Notes: a model not told the origin generated them from the letters alone. Positions 22,271 through 37,300 are shown, numbered from the stretch's first letter. The stretch is 64,000 bases of DNA from Mastigias papua (GCA_964019165.1 OZ025284.1:1194185-1258184); one strand, 5' to 3'. A program made the numbers and translations.

Positions 22271-24860
22271 AAAGTAAGGCTATAGCCTTGGTATTTTGCC
22301 AAAAAATGACCAAATTTGAAATTGATTGATTTTGATTGAACATTGAAAAGTGATGAAAATGAGCCATTTTTGGCCAAAAAGTAAGGCTATAGCCTTGGTA
22401 TTTTGCCAAAAAATGACCAAATTGTTTAAATTGATTGATTTTGATTGAACATTGAAAAGTGATGAAAATGAGCCATTTTTGGCCAAAAAGTAAGGCTATA
22501 GCCTTGGTATTTTGCCAAACAATGACCAAATTTGAAATTGATTGATTTTGATTGCACATTGAAAAGTGATGAAAATGAGCCATTTTTGGCCAAAAAGTAA
22601 GGCTATAGCCTTGGTATTTTGCCAAAAAATGACCAAATTTGAAATTGATTGATTTTGATTGAACATTGAAAAGTGATGAAAATGAGCCATTTTTGGCCAA
22701 AAAGTAAGGCTATAGCCTTGGTATTTTGCCAAAAAATGACCAAATTTGAAATTGATTGATTTTGATTGAACATTGAAAAGTGATGAAAATGAGCCATTTT
22801 TGGCCAAAAAGTAAGGCTATAGCCTTGGTATTTTGCCAAACAATGACCAAATTTGAAATTGATTGATTTTGATTGAACATTGAAAAGTGATGAAAATGAG
22901 CCATTTTTGGCCAAAAAGTAAGGCTATAGCCTTGGTATTTTGCCAAAAAAATGACCAAATTTGAAATTGATTGATTTTGATTGAACATTGACAAGTGATG
23001 AAAATGAGCCATTTTTGGCCAAAAAGTAAGGCTATAGCCTTGGTATTTTGCCAAAAAATGACCAAATTTGAAATTGATTGATTTTGATTGAACATTGAAA
23101 AGTGATGAACATGAGCCATTTTTGGCCAAAAAGTAAGGCTATAGCCTTGGTATTTTGCCAAAAAATGACCAAATTTGAAATTGATTGATTTTGATTGAAC
23201 ATTGAAAAGTGATGAAAATGAGCCATTTTTGGCCAAAAAGTAAGGCTATAGCCTTGGTATTTTGCCAAAAAATGACCAAATTTGAAATTGATTGATTTTG
23301 ATTGAACATTGAAAAGTGATGAAAATGAGCCATTTGTGGCCAAAAAGTAAGGCTATAGCCTTGGTATTTTGCCAAAAAATGACCAAATTTGAAATTGATT
23401 CATTTTGATTGAACATTGAAAAGTGATGAAAATGAGCCAGTTTTGGCCAAAAAGTAAGGCTATAGCCTTGGTATTTTGCCAAAAAATGACCAAATTTGAA
23501 ATTGATTGATTTTGATTGAACATTGAAAAGTGATGAAAATGAGCCATTTTTGGCCAAAAAGTAAGGCTATAGCCTTGGTATTTTGCCAAAAAATGACCAT
23601 ATTTGAAATTGATTGATTTTGATTGAACATTGAAAAGTGATGAAAATGAGCCATTTCTGGCCAAAAAGTAAGGCTATAGCCTTGGTATTTTGCCAAAAAA
23701 TGACCAAATTTGAAATTGATTGATTTTGATTGAACATTGAAAAGTGATGAAAATGAGCCATTTTTGGCCAAAAAGTAAGGCTATAGCCTTGGTATTTTGC
23801 CAAAAAATGACCAAATTTGAAATTGATTGATTTTGATTGAACATTGAAAAGTGATGAAAATGAGCCATTTTTGGCCAAAAAGTAAGGCTATAGCCTTGGT
23901 ATTTTGCCAAAAAATGACCAAATTTGAAATTGATTGATTTTGATTGAACATTGAAAAGTGATGAAAATGAGCCATTTTTGGCCAAAAGGTAAGGCTATAG
24001 CCTTGGTATTTTGCCAAAAAATGACCAAATTTGAAATTGATTGATTTTGATTGAACATTGAAAAGTGATGAAAATGAGCCATTTTTGGCCAAAAAGTAAG
24101 GCTATAGCCTTGGTATTTTGCCAAAAAATGACCAAATTTGAAATTGATTGATTTTGATTGAACATTGAAAAGTGATGAAAATGAGCCATTTTTGGCCAAA
24201 AAGTAAGGCTATAGCCTTGGTATTTTGCCAAAAAATGACCAAATTTGAAATTGATTGATTTTGATTGAACATTGAAAAGTGATGAAAATGAGCCATTTCT
24301 GGCCAAAAAGTAAGGCTATAGCCTTGGTATTTTGCCAAAAAATGACCAAATTTGAAATTGATTGATTTTGATTGAACATTGAAAAGTGATGAAAATGAGC
24401 CATTTTTGGCCAAAAAGTAAGGCTATAGCCTTGGTATTTTGCCAAAAAATGACCAAATTTGAAATTGATTGATTTTGATTGAACATTGAAAAGTGATGAA
24501 AATGAGCCATTTTTGGCCAAAAAGTAAGGCTATAGCCTTGGTATTTTGCCAAAAAATGACCAAATTTGAAATTGATTGATTTTGATTGAACATTGAAAAG
24601 TGATGAAAATGAGCCATTTTTGGCCAAAAAGTAAGGCTATAGCCTTGGTATTTTGCCAAAAAATGACCAAATTTGAAATTGATTGATTTTGATTGAACAT
24701 TGAATAGTGATGAAAATGAGCCATTTTTGGCCAAAAAGTAAGGCTATAGCCTTGGTATTTTGCCTGACCAAATTTGAAATTGATTGATTTTGATTGAACA
24801 TTGAAAAGTGGTGACAATGAGCCATTTTTGGCCAAAAAGTAAGGCTATAGCCTTGGTATT

Positions 24861-26136
24861 TTGCTCAAAAATGACCAAATTTGAAATTGATTGATTTTGA
24901 TTGAACATTGAAAAGTGATGAAAATGAGCCATTTTTGGCCAAAAAGTAAGGCTATAGCCTTGGTATTTTGCTCAAAAATGACCAAATTTGAAATTGATTG
25001 ATTTTGATTGAACATTGAAAAGTGATGAAAATGAGCCATTTTTGGCCAAAAAGTAAGGCTATAGCCTTGGTATTTTGCTCAAAAATGACCAAATTTGAAA
25101 TTGATTGATTTTGATTGAACATTGAAAAGTGATGAAAATGAGCCAGTTTTGGCCAAAAAGTAAGGCTATAGCCTTGGTATTTTGCTCAAAAATGACCAAA
25201 TTTGAAATTGATTGATTTTGATTGAACATTGAAAAGTGATGAAAATGAGCCATTTTTGGCCAAAAAGTAAGGCTATAGCCTTGGTATTTTGCTCAAAAAT
25301 GACCAAATTTGAAATTGATTGATTTTGATTGAACATTGAAAAGTGGTGACAATGAGCCATTTTTGGCCAAAAAGTAAGGCTATAGCCTTGGTATTTTGCT
25401 CAAAAATGACCAAATTTGAAATTGATTGATTTTGATTGAACATTGAAAAGTAATGAAAATGAGCCATTTTTGGCCAAAAAGTAAGGCTATAGCCTTGGTA
25501 TTTTGCTCAAAAATGACCAAATTTGAAATTGATTGATTTTGATTGAACATTGAAAAGTGGTGACAATGAGCCATTTTTGGCCAAAAAGTAAGGCTATAGC
25601 CTTGGTATTTTGCTCAAAAATGACCAAATTTGAAATTGATTGATTTTGATTGAACATTGAAAAGTGATGAAAATGAGCCATTTTTGGCCAAAAAGAAAGG
25701 CTATAGCCTTGGTATTTTGCTCAAAACTGACCAAATTTGAAATTGATTGATTTTGATTGAACATTGAAAAGTGATGAAAATGAGCCATTTTTGGCCAAAA
25801 AGTAAGGCTATAGCCTTGGTATTTTGCTCAAAAATGACCAAATTTGAAATTGATTGATTTTGATTGAACATTGAAAAGTGATGAAAATGAGCCATTTTTG
25901 GCCAAAAAGTAAGGCTATAGCCTTGGTATTTTGCTCAAAAATGACCAAATTTGAAATTGATTGATTTTGATTGAACATAGAAAAGGGATGAAAATGAGCC
26001 ATTTTTGGCCAAAAAGTAAGGCTATAGCCTTGGTATTTTGCTCAAAAATGACCAAATTTGAAATTGATTGATTTTGATTGAACATTGAAAAGTGATGAAA
26101 ATGAGCCATTTTTGGCCAAAAAGTAAGGCTATAGCC
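24861..26136. repeat. Satellite subfamily with TGCTC at unit positions 20-24, ending at the gap
   Basis: Twelve consecutive units (marker at 24863, 24970 and so on to 26040) carry TTTTGCTCAAAAATG in place of TTTTGCCAAAAAATG. This form was seen nowhere else in the window. Some units also share GTGGTGACAATG (25344, 25558; also 24808 just before the block). The block starts just after a unit with a 6-bp deletion (24764) and stops at the N gap. Confidence 0.9.
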
Positions 26137-26336
26137 NNNNNNNNNNNNNNNNNNNNNNNNNNNNNNNNNNNNNNNNNNNNNNNNNNNNNNNNNNNNNNNN
26201 NNNNNNNNNNNNNNNNNNNNNNNNNNNNNNNNNNNNNNNNNNNNNNNNNNNNNNNNNNNNNNNNNNNNNNNNNNNNNNNNNNNNNNNNNNNNNNNNNNNN
26301 NNNNNNNNNNNNNNNNNNNNNNNNNNNNNNNNNNNN
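26137..26336. other. Assembly gap, exactly 200 N
   Basis: The run of N lies inside the satellite. The left flank ends at unit position 10 and the right flank resumes at position 60. In register, the missing length must be 49 bp plus a multiple of 107 (49, 156, 263 and so on); 200 does not fit. A round 200 is a placeholder used by some scaffolders, so the true missing length is unknown. Confidence 0.97.
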
Positions 26337-26699
26337 TGAACATTGAAAAGTGATGAAAATGAGCCATTTTTGGCCAAAAAGTAAGGCTATAGCCTTGGTA
26401 TTTTGCAAAAAATGACCAAATTTGAAATTGATTGATTTTGATTGAACATTGAAAAGTGATGAAAATGAGCCATGTTTGGCCAAAAAGTAAGGCTATAGCC
26501 TTGGTATTTTGCCAAAAAATGACCAAATTTGAAATTGATTGATTTTGATTGAACATTGAAAAGTGATGAAAATGAGCCATTTTTGGCCAAAAAGTAAGGC
26601 TATAGCCTTGGTATTTTGCCAAAAAATGACCAAATTTGAAATTGATTGATTTTGATTGAACATTGAAAAGTGATGAAAATGAGCCATTTGTGGCCAAAA

Positions 26700-28077
26700 A
26701 GTAAGGCTATAGCCTTGGTATTTTGCCAAAAAATGACCAAATTTGAAATTGATTGATTTTGATTGAACATTGAAAAGTGATGAAAATGAGCCATTTTTGG
26801 CCAAAAAGTAAGGCTATAGCCTTGGTATTTTGCCAAAAAATGACCAAATTTGAAATTGATTGATTTTGATTGAACATTGAAAAGTGATGAAAATGAGCCA
26901 TTTTTGGCCAAAAAGTAAGGCTATAGCCTTGGTATTTTGCCAAAAAATGACCAAATTTGAAATTGATTGATTTTGATTGAACATTGAAAAGTGATGAAAA
27001 TGAGCCATTTTTGGCCAAAAAGTAAGGCTATAGCCTTGGTATTTTGCCAAAAAATGACCAAATTTGAAATTGATTGATTTTGATTGAACATTGAAAAGTG
27101 ATGAAAATGAGCCATTTTTGGCCAAAAAGTAAGGCTATAGCCTTGGTATTTTGCCAAAAAATGACCAAATTTGAAATTGATTGATTTTGATTGAACATTG
27201 AAAAGTGATGAAAATGAGCCATTTTTGGCCAAAAAGTAAGGCTATAGCCTTGGTATTTTGCCAAAAAATGACCAAATTTGAAATTGATTGATTTTGATTG
27301 AACATTGAAAAGTGATGAAAATGAGCCATTTTTGGCCAAAAAGTAAGGCTATAGCCTTGGTATTTTGCCAAAAAATGACCAAATTTGAAATTGATTGATT
27401 TTGATTGAACATTGAAAAGTGATGAAAATGAGCCATTTTTGGCCAAAAAGTAAGGCTATAGCCTTGGTATTTTGCCAAAAAATGACCAAATTTGAAATTG
27501 ATTGATTTTGATTGAACATTGAAAAGTGATGAAAATGAGCCATTTTTGGCCAAAAAGTAAGGCTATAGCCTTGGTATTTTGCCAAAAAATGACCAAATTT
27601 GAAATTGATTGATTTTGATTGAACATTGAAAAGTGATGAAAATGAGCCATTTTTGGCCAAAAAGTAAGGCTATAGCCTTGGTATTTTGCCAAAAAATGAC
27701 CAAATTTGAAATTGATTGATTTTGATTGAACATTGAAAAGTGATGAAAATGAGCCATTTTTGGCCAAAAAGTAAGGCTATAGCCTTGGTATTTTGCCAAA
27801 AAATGACCAAATTTGAAATTGATTGATTTTGATTGAACATTGAAAAGTGATGAAAATGAGCCATTTTTGGCCAAAAAGTAAGGCTATAGCCTTGGTATTT
27901 TGCCAAAAAATGACCAAATTTGAAATTGATTGATTTTGATTGAACATTGAAAAGTGATGAAAATGAGCCATTTTTGGCCAAAAAGTAAGGCTATAGCCTT
28001 GGTATTTTGCCAAAAAATGACCAAATTTGAAATTGATTGATTTTGATTGAACATTGAAAAGTGATGAAAATGAGCCA
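26700..28077. repeat. Homogeneous run of consensus satellite units
   Basis: About twelve to thirteen consecutive units appear identical to the consensus, bounded by a variant unit with CATTTGTGG near 26687 on the left and one with CATTTTAGG near 28077 on the right. This is the longest unvaried run noticed in the window. It lies close to the assembly gap and suggests very recent amplification. Confidence 0.85.
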
Positions 28078-31000
28078 TTTTAGGCCAAAAAGTAAGGCTA
28101 TAGCCTTGGTATTTTGCCAAAAAATGACCAAATTTGAAATTGATTGATTTTGATTGAACATTGAAAAGTGATGAAAAATGAGCCATTTTTGGCCAAAAAG
28201 TAAGGCTATAGCCTTGGTATTTTGCCAAAAAATGACCAAATTTGAAATTGATTGATTGTGATTGAACATTGAATAGTGATGAAAATGAGCCATTTTTGGC
28301 CAAAAAGTAAGGCTATAGCCTTGGTATTTTGCCAAAACATGACCAAATTTGAAATTGATTGATTTTGATTGAACATTGAAAAGTGATGAAAATGAGCCAT
28401 TTTTGGCCAAAAAGTAAGGCTATAGCCTTGGTATTTTGCCAACAAATGACCAAATTGTTTAAATTGATTGATTTTGATTGAACATTGAAAAGTGATGAAA
28501 ATGAGCCATTTTTGGCCAGAAAGTAAGGCTATAGCCTTGGTATTTTGCCAAACAATGACCAAATTTGAAATTGATTGATTTTGATTGCACATTGAAAAGT
28601 GATGAAAATGAGCCATTTTTGGCCAAAAAGTAAGGCTATAGCCTTGGTATTTTGCCAAAAAATGACCACATTTGAAATTGATTGATTTTGATTGAACATT
28701 CAAAAGTGATGAAAATGAGCCATTTTTGGCCAAAAAGTAAGGCTATAGCCTTGGTATTTTGCCAAAAAATGACCAAATTTGAAATTGATTGATTTTGATT
28801 GAACATTGAAAAGTGATGAAAATGAGCCATTTTTGGCCAAAAAGTAAGGCTATAGCCTTGGTATTTTGCCAAAAAATGACCAAATTTGAAATTGATTGAT
28901 TTTGATTGAACATTGAAAAGTGATGAAAATGAGCCATTTTTGGCCAAAAAGTAAGGCTATAGCCTTGGTATTTTGCCAAAAAATGACCAAATTTGAAATT
29001 GATTGATTTTGATTGAACATTGAAAAGTGATGAAAATGAGCCATTTTTGGCCAAAAAGTAAGGCTATAGCCTTGGTATTTTGCCAAAAGATGACCAAACT
29101 TGAAATTGATTGATTTTGATTGAACATTGAAAAGTGATGAAAATGAGCCATTTTTGGCCAAAAAGTCAGGCTATAGCCTTGGTATTTTGCCAAACAATGA
29201 CCAAATTTGAAATTGATTGATTTTGATTGAACATTGAAAAGTGATGAAAATGAGCCATTTTTGGCCAAAAAGTAAGGTTATAGCCTTGGTATTTTGCCAA
29301 AAAAATGACCATATTTGAAATTGATTGATTTTGATTGAACATTGAAAAGTGATGAAAATGAGCCATTTCTGGCCAAAAAGTAAGGCTATAGCCTTGGTAT
29401 TTTGCCAAAAAATGACCAAATTTGAAATTGATTGATTTTGATTGAACATTGAAAAGTGATGAAAATGAGCCATTTTTGGCCAAAAAGTAAGGCTATAGCC
29501 TTGGTATTTTGCCAAAAAATGACCAAATTTGAAATTGATTGATTTTGATTGAACATTGAAAAGTGATGAAAATGAGCCATTTTTGGCCAAAAAGTAAGGC
29601 TATAGCCTTGGTATTTTGCCAACAAATGACCAAATTTGAAATTGATTGATTTTGATTGAACATTGAAAAGTGATGAAAATGAGCCATTTTTGGCCAAAAA
29701 GTAACGCTATAGCCTTGGTATTTTGCCAAAAAATGACCAAATTTGAAATTGATTGATTTTGATTGAACATTGAAAAGTGATGAAAATGAGCCATTTTTGG
29801 CCAAAAAGTAAGGCTATAGCCTTGGTATTTTGCCAAAAAATGACCAAATTTGAAATTGATTGATTTTGATTGAACATTGAATAGTGATGAAAATGAGCCA
29901 TTTTTGGCCAAAAAGTAAGGCTATAGCCTTGGTATTTTGCCAAAAAATGACCAAATTTGAAATTGATTGATTTTGATTGAACATTGAAAAGTGATGAAAA
30001 TGAGCCATTTTAGGCCAAAAAGTAAGGCTATAGCCTTGGTATTTTGCCAAAAAATGACCAAATTTGAAATTGATTGATTTTGATTGAACATTGAAAAGTG
30101 ATGAAAATGAGCCATTTTTGGCCAAAAAGTAAGGCTATAGCCTTGGTATTTTGCCAAAAAATGACCAAATTTGAAATTGATTGATTTTGATTGAACATTG
30201 AAAAGTGATGAAAATGAGCCATTTTTGGCCAAAAAGTAAGGCTATAGCCTTGGTATTTTGCCAAAAAATGACCAAATTTGAAATTGATTGATTTTGATTG
30301 AACATTGAAAAGTGATGAAAATGAGCCATTTTTGGCCAAAAAGTAAGGCTATAGCCTTGGTATTTTGCCAAACAATGATCAAATTTGAAATTGATTGATT
30401 TTGATTGAACATTGAAAAGTGATGAAAATGAGCCATTTTTGGCCAAAAAGTAAGGCTATAGCCTTGGTATTTTGCCAAAAAATGACCATATTTGAAATTG
30501 ATTGATTTTGATTGAACATTGAAAAGTGATGAAAATGAGCCAGTTTTGGCCAAAAAGTAAGGCTATAGCCTTGGTATTTTGCCAAAAAATGACCAAATTT
30601 GAAATTGATTGATCTTGATTGAACATTGAAAAGTGATGAAAAATGAGCCATTTTTGGCCAAAAAGTAAGGCTATAGCCTTGGTATTTTGCCAAAAAATGA
30701 CCAAATTTGAAATTGATTGATTTTGATTGAACATTGAAAAGTGATGAAAATGAGCCATTTTTGGCCAAAAAGTAAGGCTATAGCCTTGGTATTTTGCCAA
30801 AAAATGACCAAATTTGAAATTGATTGATTTTGATTGAACATTGAAAAGTGATGAAAATGAGCCATTTTAGGCCAAAAAGTAAGGCTATAGCCTTGGTATT
30901 TTGCCAAAAAATGACCAAATTTGAAATTGATTGATTTTGATTGAACATTGAAAAGTGATGAAAATGAGCCATTTTTGGCCAAAAAGTAAGGCTATAGCCT

Positions 31001-34000
31001 TGGTATTTTGCCAAAAAATGACCAAATTTGAAATTGATTGATTTTGATTGAACATTGAAAAGTGATGAAAATGAGCCATTTTTGGCCAAAAAGTAAGGCT
31101 ATAGCCTTGGTATTTTGCCAAAAAATGACCAAATTGTTTAAATTGATTGATTTTGATTGAACATTGAAAAGTGATGAAAATGAGCCATTTTTGGCCAAAA
31201 AGTAAGGCTATAGCCTTGGTATTTTGCCAAACAATGACCAAATTTGAAATTGATTGATTTTGATTGCACATTGAAAAGTGATGAAAATGAGCCATTTTTG
31301 GCCAAAAAGTAAGGCTATAGCCTTGGTATTTTGCCAAAAAATGACCAAATTTGAAATTGATTGATTTTGATTGAACATTGAAAAGTGATGAAAATGAGCC
31401 ATTTTTGGCCAAAAAGTAAGGCTATAGCCTTGGTATTTTGCCAAAAAATGACCAAATTTGAAATTCATTGATTTTGATTGAACATTGAAAAGTGATGAAA
31501 ATGAGCCATTTTTGGCCAAAAAGTAAGGCTATAGCCTTGGTATTTTGCCAAAAAATGACCAAATTTGAAATTGATTGATCTTGATTGCACATTGAAAAGT
31601 GATGAAAATGAGCCAGTTTTGGCCAAAAAGTAAGGCTATAGCCTTGGTATTTGACCAAAAAATGACCAAATTTGAAATTGATTGATTTTGATTGAACATT
31701 GAAAAGTGATGAAAATGAGCCATTTTTGGCCAAAAAGTAAGGCTATAGCCTTGGTATTTTGCCAACAAATGACCAAATTTGAAATTGATTGATTTTGATT
31801 GAACATTGAAAAGTGATGAAAATGAGCCATTTTTGGCCAAAAAGTAAGGCTATAGCCTTGGTATTTTGCCAAAAAATGACCAAATTTGAAATTGATTGAT
31901 TTTGATTGAACATTGAAAAGTGATGAAAATGAGCCATTTTTGGCCAAACAGTAAGGCTATAGCGTTGGTATTTTGCCAAAAAATGACCAAATTTGAAATT
32001 GATTGATTTTGATTGAACATTGAAAAGTGATGAAAATGAGCCATTTTTGGCCAAAAAGTAAGGCTATAGCCTTGGTATTTTGCCAAAAAATGACCAAATT
32101 TGAAATTGATTGATTTTGATTGAACATTGAATAGTGATGAAAATGAGCCATTTTTGGCCAAAAAGTAAGGCTATAGCCTTGGTATTTTGCCAAAAAATGA
32201 CCAAATTTGAAATTGATTGATTTTGATTGAACATTGAAAAGTGATGAAAATGAACCATTTTTGGCCAAACAGTAAGGCTATAGCCTTGGTATTTTGCCAA
32301 AAAATGACCAAATTGTTTAAATTGATTGATTTTGATTGAACATTGAAAAGTGATGAAAATGAGCCAGTTTTGGCCAAAAAGTAAGGCTATAGCCTTGGTA
32401 TTTTGCCAAAAAATGACCAAATTTGAAATTGATTGATTTTGATTGAACATTGAAAAGTGATGAAAATGAGCCATTTTTGGCCAAAAAGTAAGGCTATAGC
32501 CTTGGTATTTTGCCAAAAAATGACCAAATTTGAAATTGATTGATTTTGATTGAACATTGAAAAGTGATGAAAATGAGCCATTTTTGGCCAAAAAGTAAGG
32601 CTATAGCCTTGGTATTTTGCCAAAAAATGACCAAATTTGAAATTGATTGATTTTGATTGAACATTGAAAAGTGATGAAAATGAGCCATTTTTGGCCAAAA
32701 AGTAAGGCTATAGCCTTGGTATTTTGCCAAAAAATGACCAAATTTGAAATTGATTGATTTTGATTGAGCATTGAAAAGTGATGAAAATGAGCCATTTTTG
32801 GCCAAAAAGTAAGGCTATAGCCTTGGTATTTTGCCAAAAAATGACCAAATTTGAAATTGATTGATTTTGATTGCACATTGAAAAGTGATGAAAATGAGCC
32901 ATATTTGGCCAAAAAGTAAGGCTATAGCCTTGGTATTTTGCCAAAAAATGACCAAATTTGAAATTGATTGATTTTGATTGAACATTGAAAAGTGATGAAA
33001 ATGAGCCAGTTTTGGCCAAAAAGTAAGGCTATAGCCTTGGTATTTTGCCAAAAAATGACCAAATTTGAAATTGATTGATTTTGATTGAACATTGAAAAGT
33101 GATGAAAATGAGCCATTTTTGGCCAAAAAGTAAGGCTATAGCCTTGGTATTTTGCCAAAAAATGACCAAATTTGAAATTGATTGATTGTGATTGAACATT
33201 GAAAAGTGATGAAAATGAGCCATTTTTGGCCAAAAAGTAAGGCTATAGCCTTGGTATTTTGCCAAAAAATGACCAAATTTGAAATTGATTGATTTTGATT
33301 GAACATTGAAAAGTGATGAAAATGAGCCATTTTAGGCCAAAAAGTAAGGCTATAGCCTTGGTATTTTGCCAAAAAATGACCAAATTTGAAATTGATTGAT
33401 TTTGATTGAACATTGAAAAGTGATGAAAATGAGCCATGTTTGGCCAAAAAGTAAGGCTATAGCCTTGGTATTTTGCCAAAAAATGACCAAATTTGAAATT
33501 GATTGATTTTGATTGAACATTGAAAAGTGATGAAAATGAGCCATTTTTTTGCCAAAAAGTAAGGCTATAGCCTTGGTATTTTGCCAGAAAATGCCCAAAT
33601 TTGAAATTGATTGATTTTGATTGAACATTGAAAAGTGATGAAAATGAGCCATTTTTGGCCAAAAAGTAAGGCTATAGCCTTGGTATTTTGCCAAAAAATG
33701 ACCAAATTTGAAATTGATTGATTTTGATTGAACATTGAAAAGTGATGAAAATGAGCCATTTTTGGCCAAAAAGTAAGGCTATAGCCTTGGTATTTTGCCA
33801 AAAAATGACCAAATTTGAAATTGATTGATTTTGATTGAACATTGAAAAGTGATGAAAATGAGCCATTTTTGGCCAAAAAGTAAGGCTATAGCCTTGGTAT
33901 TTTGCCAAAAAATGACCAAATTTGAAATTGATTGATTTTGATTGAACATTGAAAAGTGATGAAAATGAGCCATTTTTGGCCAAAAAGTAAGGCTATAGCC

Positions 34001-34313
34001 TTGGTATTTTGCCAAAAAATGACCAAACTTGAAATTGATTGATTTTGATTGAACATTGAAAAGTGATGAAAATGAGCCATTTTTGGCCAAAAAGTAAGGC
34101 TATAGCCTTGGTATTTTGCCAAAAAATGACCAAACTTGAAATTGATTGATTTTGATTGAACATTGAAAAGTGATGAAAATGAGCCATTTTTGGCCAAAAA
34201 GTAAGGCTATAGCGTTGGTATTTTGCCAAAAAATGACCAAATTTGAAATTGATTGATTGTGATTGAACATTGAAAAGTGATGAAAATGAGCCATTTTTGG
34301 CCAAAAAGTAAGG

Positions 34314-37300
34314 CTATAGCCTTGGTATTTTGCCAAAAAATGACCAAATTTGAAATTGATTGATTTTGATTGAACATTGAAAAGTGATGAAAATGAGCCA
34401 GTTTTGGCCAAAAAGTAAGGCTATAGCCTTGGTATTTTGCCAAGAAATGACCAAATTTGAAATTGATTGATTTTGATTGAACATTGAAAAGTGATGAAAA
34501 TGAGCCAGTTTTGGCCAAAAAGTAAGGCTATAGCCTTGGTATTTTGCCAAAAAATGACCAAATTTGACATTGATTGATTTTGATTGAACATTGAAAAGTG
34601 ATGAAAATGAGCCATTCTTGGCCAAAAAGTAAGGCTATAGCCTTGGTATTTTGCCAAAAAATGACCAAATGTGAAATTGATTGATTTTGATTGAACATTG
34701 AAAAGTGATGAAAATGAGCCATTTTTGGCCAAATAGTAAGGCTATAGCCTTGGTATTTTGCCAAAAAATGACCAAATTTGAAATTGATTGATCTTGATTG
34801 CACATTGAAAAGTGATGAAAATGAGCCATTTGTGGTTAAAAAGTAAGGCTATAGCCTTGGTATTTGACCAAAAAATGACCAAATTTGAAATTGATTGATT
34901 TTGATTGAACATTGAAAAGTGATGAAAATGAGCCAGTTTTGGCCAAAAAGTAAGACTATAGCCTTGGTATTTTGCCAAAAAATGACCAAATTTGAAATTG
35001 ATTGATTTTGATTGAACATTGAAAAGTGATGAAAATGAGCCATTTTTGGCCAAAAAGTAAGGTTACAGCCTTGGTATTTTGCCAAAACATGACCAAATTT
35101 GAAATTGATTGATTTTGATTGAACATTGAAAAGTGATGAAAATGAGCCATTTTTGGCGAAAAAGTAAGGCTATAGCCTTGGTATTTTGCCAAACAATGAC
35201 CAAATTTGAAATTGATTGATTTTGATTGAACATTGAAAAGTGATGAAAATGAGCCATTTTTGGCCAAAAAGTAAGGCTATAGCCTTGGTATTTTGCCAAA
35301 AAATGACCAAATTTGAAATTGATTGATTTTGATTGAACATTGAAAAGTGATGAAAATGAGCCATTTTTGGCCAAAAAGTAAGGCTATAGCCTTGGTATTT
35401 TGCCAAAAAGTGACCAAATTTGAAATTGATTGATTTTGATTGAACATTGAAAAGTGATGAAAATGAGCCATTTTTGGCCAAAAAGTAAGGCTATAGCCTT
35501 GGTATTTTGCCAAAAAATGACCAAATTTGAAATTGATTGATTTTGATTGAACATTGAAAAGTGATGAAAATGAGCCATTTTTGGCCAAAAAGTAAGGCTA
35601 TAGCCTTGGTATTTTGCCAAAAAATGACCAAACTTGAAATTGATTGATTTTGATTGAACATTGAAAAGTGATGAAAATGAGCCATTTTTGGCCAAAAAGT
35701 AAGGCTATAGCGTTGGTATTTTGCCAAAAAATGACCAAATTTGAAATTGATTGATTTTGATTGAACATTGAAAAGTGATGAAAATGAGCCATTTTTGGCC
35801 AAAAAGTAAGGCTATAGCCTTGGTATTTTGCCAAAAAATGACCAAATTTGAAATTGATTGATTTTGATTGAACATTGAAAAGTGATGAAAATGAGCCAGT
35901 TTTGGCCAAAAAGTAAGGCTATAGCCTTGGTATTTGACCAAAAAATGACCAAATTTGAAATTGATTGATTTTGATTGAACATTGAAAAGTGATGAAAATG
36001 AGCCAGTTTTGGCCAAAAAGTAAGGCTATAGCCTTGGTATTTTGCCAAGAAATGACCAAATTTGAAATTGATTGATTTTGATTGAACATTGAAAAGTGAT
36101 GAAAATGAGCCAGTTTTGGCCAAAAAGTAAGGCTATAGCCTTGGTATTTTGCCAAAAAATGACCAAATTTGACATTGATTGATTTTGATTGAACATTGAA
36201 AAGTGATGAAAATGAGCCATTCTTGGCCAAAAAGTAAGGCTATAGCCTTGGTATTTTGCCAAAAAATGACCAAATGTGAAATTGATTGATTTTGATTGAA
36301 CATTGAAAAGTGATGAAAATGAGCCATTTTTGGCCAAATAGTAAGGCTATAGCCTTGGTATTTTGCCAAAAAATGACCAAATTTGAAATTGATTGATCTT
36401 GATTGCACATTGAAAAGTGATGAAAATGAGCCATTTGTGGTTAAAAAGTAAGGCTATAGCCTTGGTATTTGACCAAAAAATGACCAAATTTGAAATTGAT
36501 TGATTTTGATTGAACATTGAAAAGTGATGAAAATGAGCCAGTTTTGGCCAAAAAGTAAGACTATAGCCTTGGTATTTTGCCAAAAAATGACCAAATTTGA
36601 AATTGATTGATTTTGATTGAACATTGAAAAGTGATGAAAATGAGCCATTTTTGGCCAAAAAGTAAGGTTACAGCCTTGGTATTTTGCCAAAACATGACCA
36701 AATTTGAAATTGATTGATTTTGATTGAACATTGAAAAGTGATGAAAATGAGCCATTTTTGGCGAAAAAGTAAGGCTATAGCCTTGGTATTTTGCCAAACA
36801 ATGACCAAATTTGAAATTGATTGATTTTGATTGAACATTGAAAAGTGATGAAAATGAGCCATTTTTGGCCAAAAAGTAAGGCTATAGCCTTGGTATTTTG
36901 CCAAAAAATGACCAAATTTGAAATTGATTGATTTTGATTGAACATTGAAAAGTGATGAAAATGAGCCATTTTTGGCCAAAAAGTAAGGCTATAGCCTTGG
37001 TATTTTGCCAAAAAGTGACCAAATTTGAAATTGATTGATTTTGATTGAACATTGAAAAGTGATGAAAATGAGCCATTTTTGGCCAAAAAGTAAGGCTATA
37101 GCCTTGGTATTTTGCCAAAAAATGACCAAATTTGAAATTGATTGATTTTGATTGAACATTGAAAAGTGATGAAAATGAGCCATTTTTGGCCAAAAAGTAA
37201 GGCTATAGCCTTGGTATTTTGCCAAAAAATGACCAAACTTGAAATTGATTGATTTTGATTGAACATTGAAAAGTGATGAAAATGAGCCATTTTTGGCCAA

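Noticed and set aside
26092..26483. Reading frames running through the N block
   Set aside because: They consist mostly of unknown residues and are artefacts of translating the gap.
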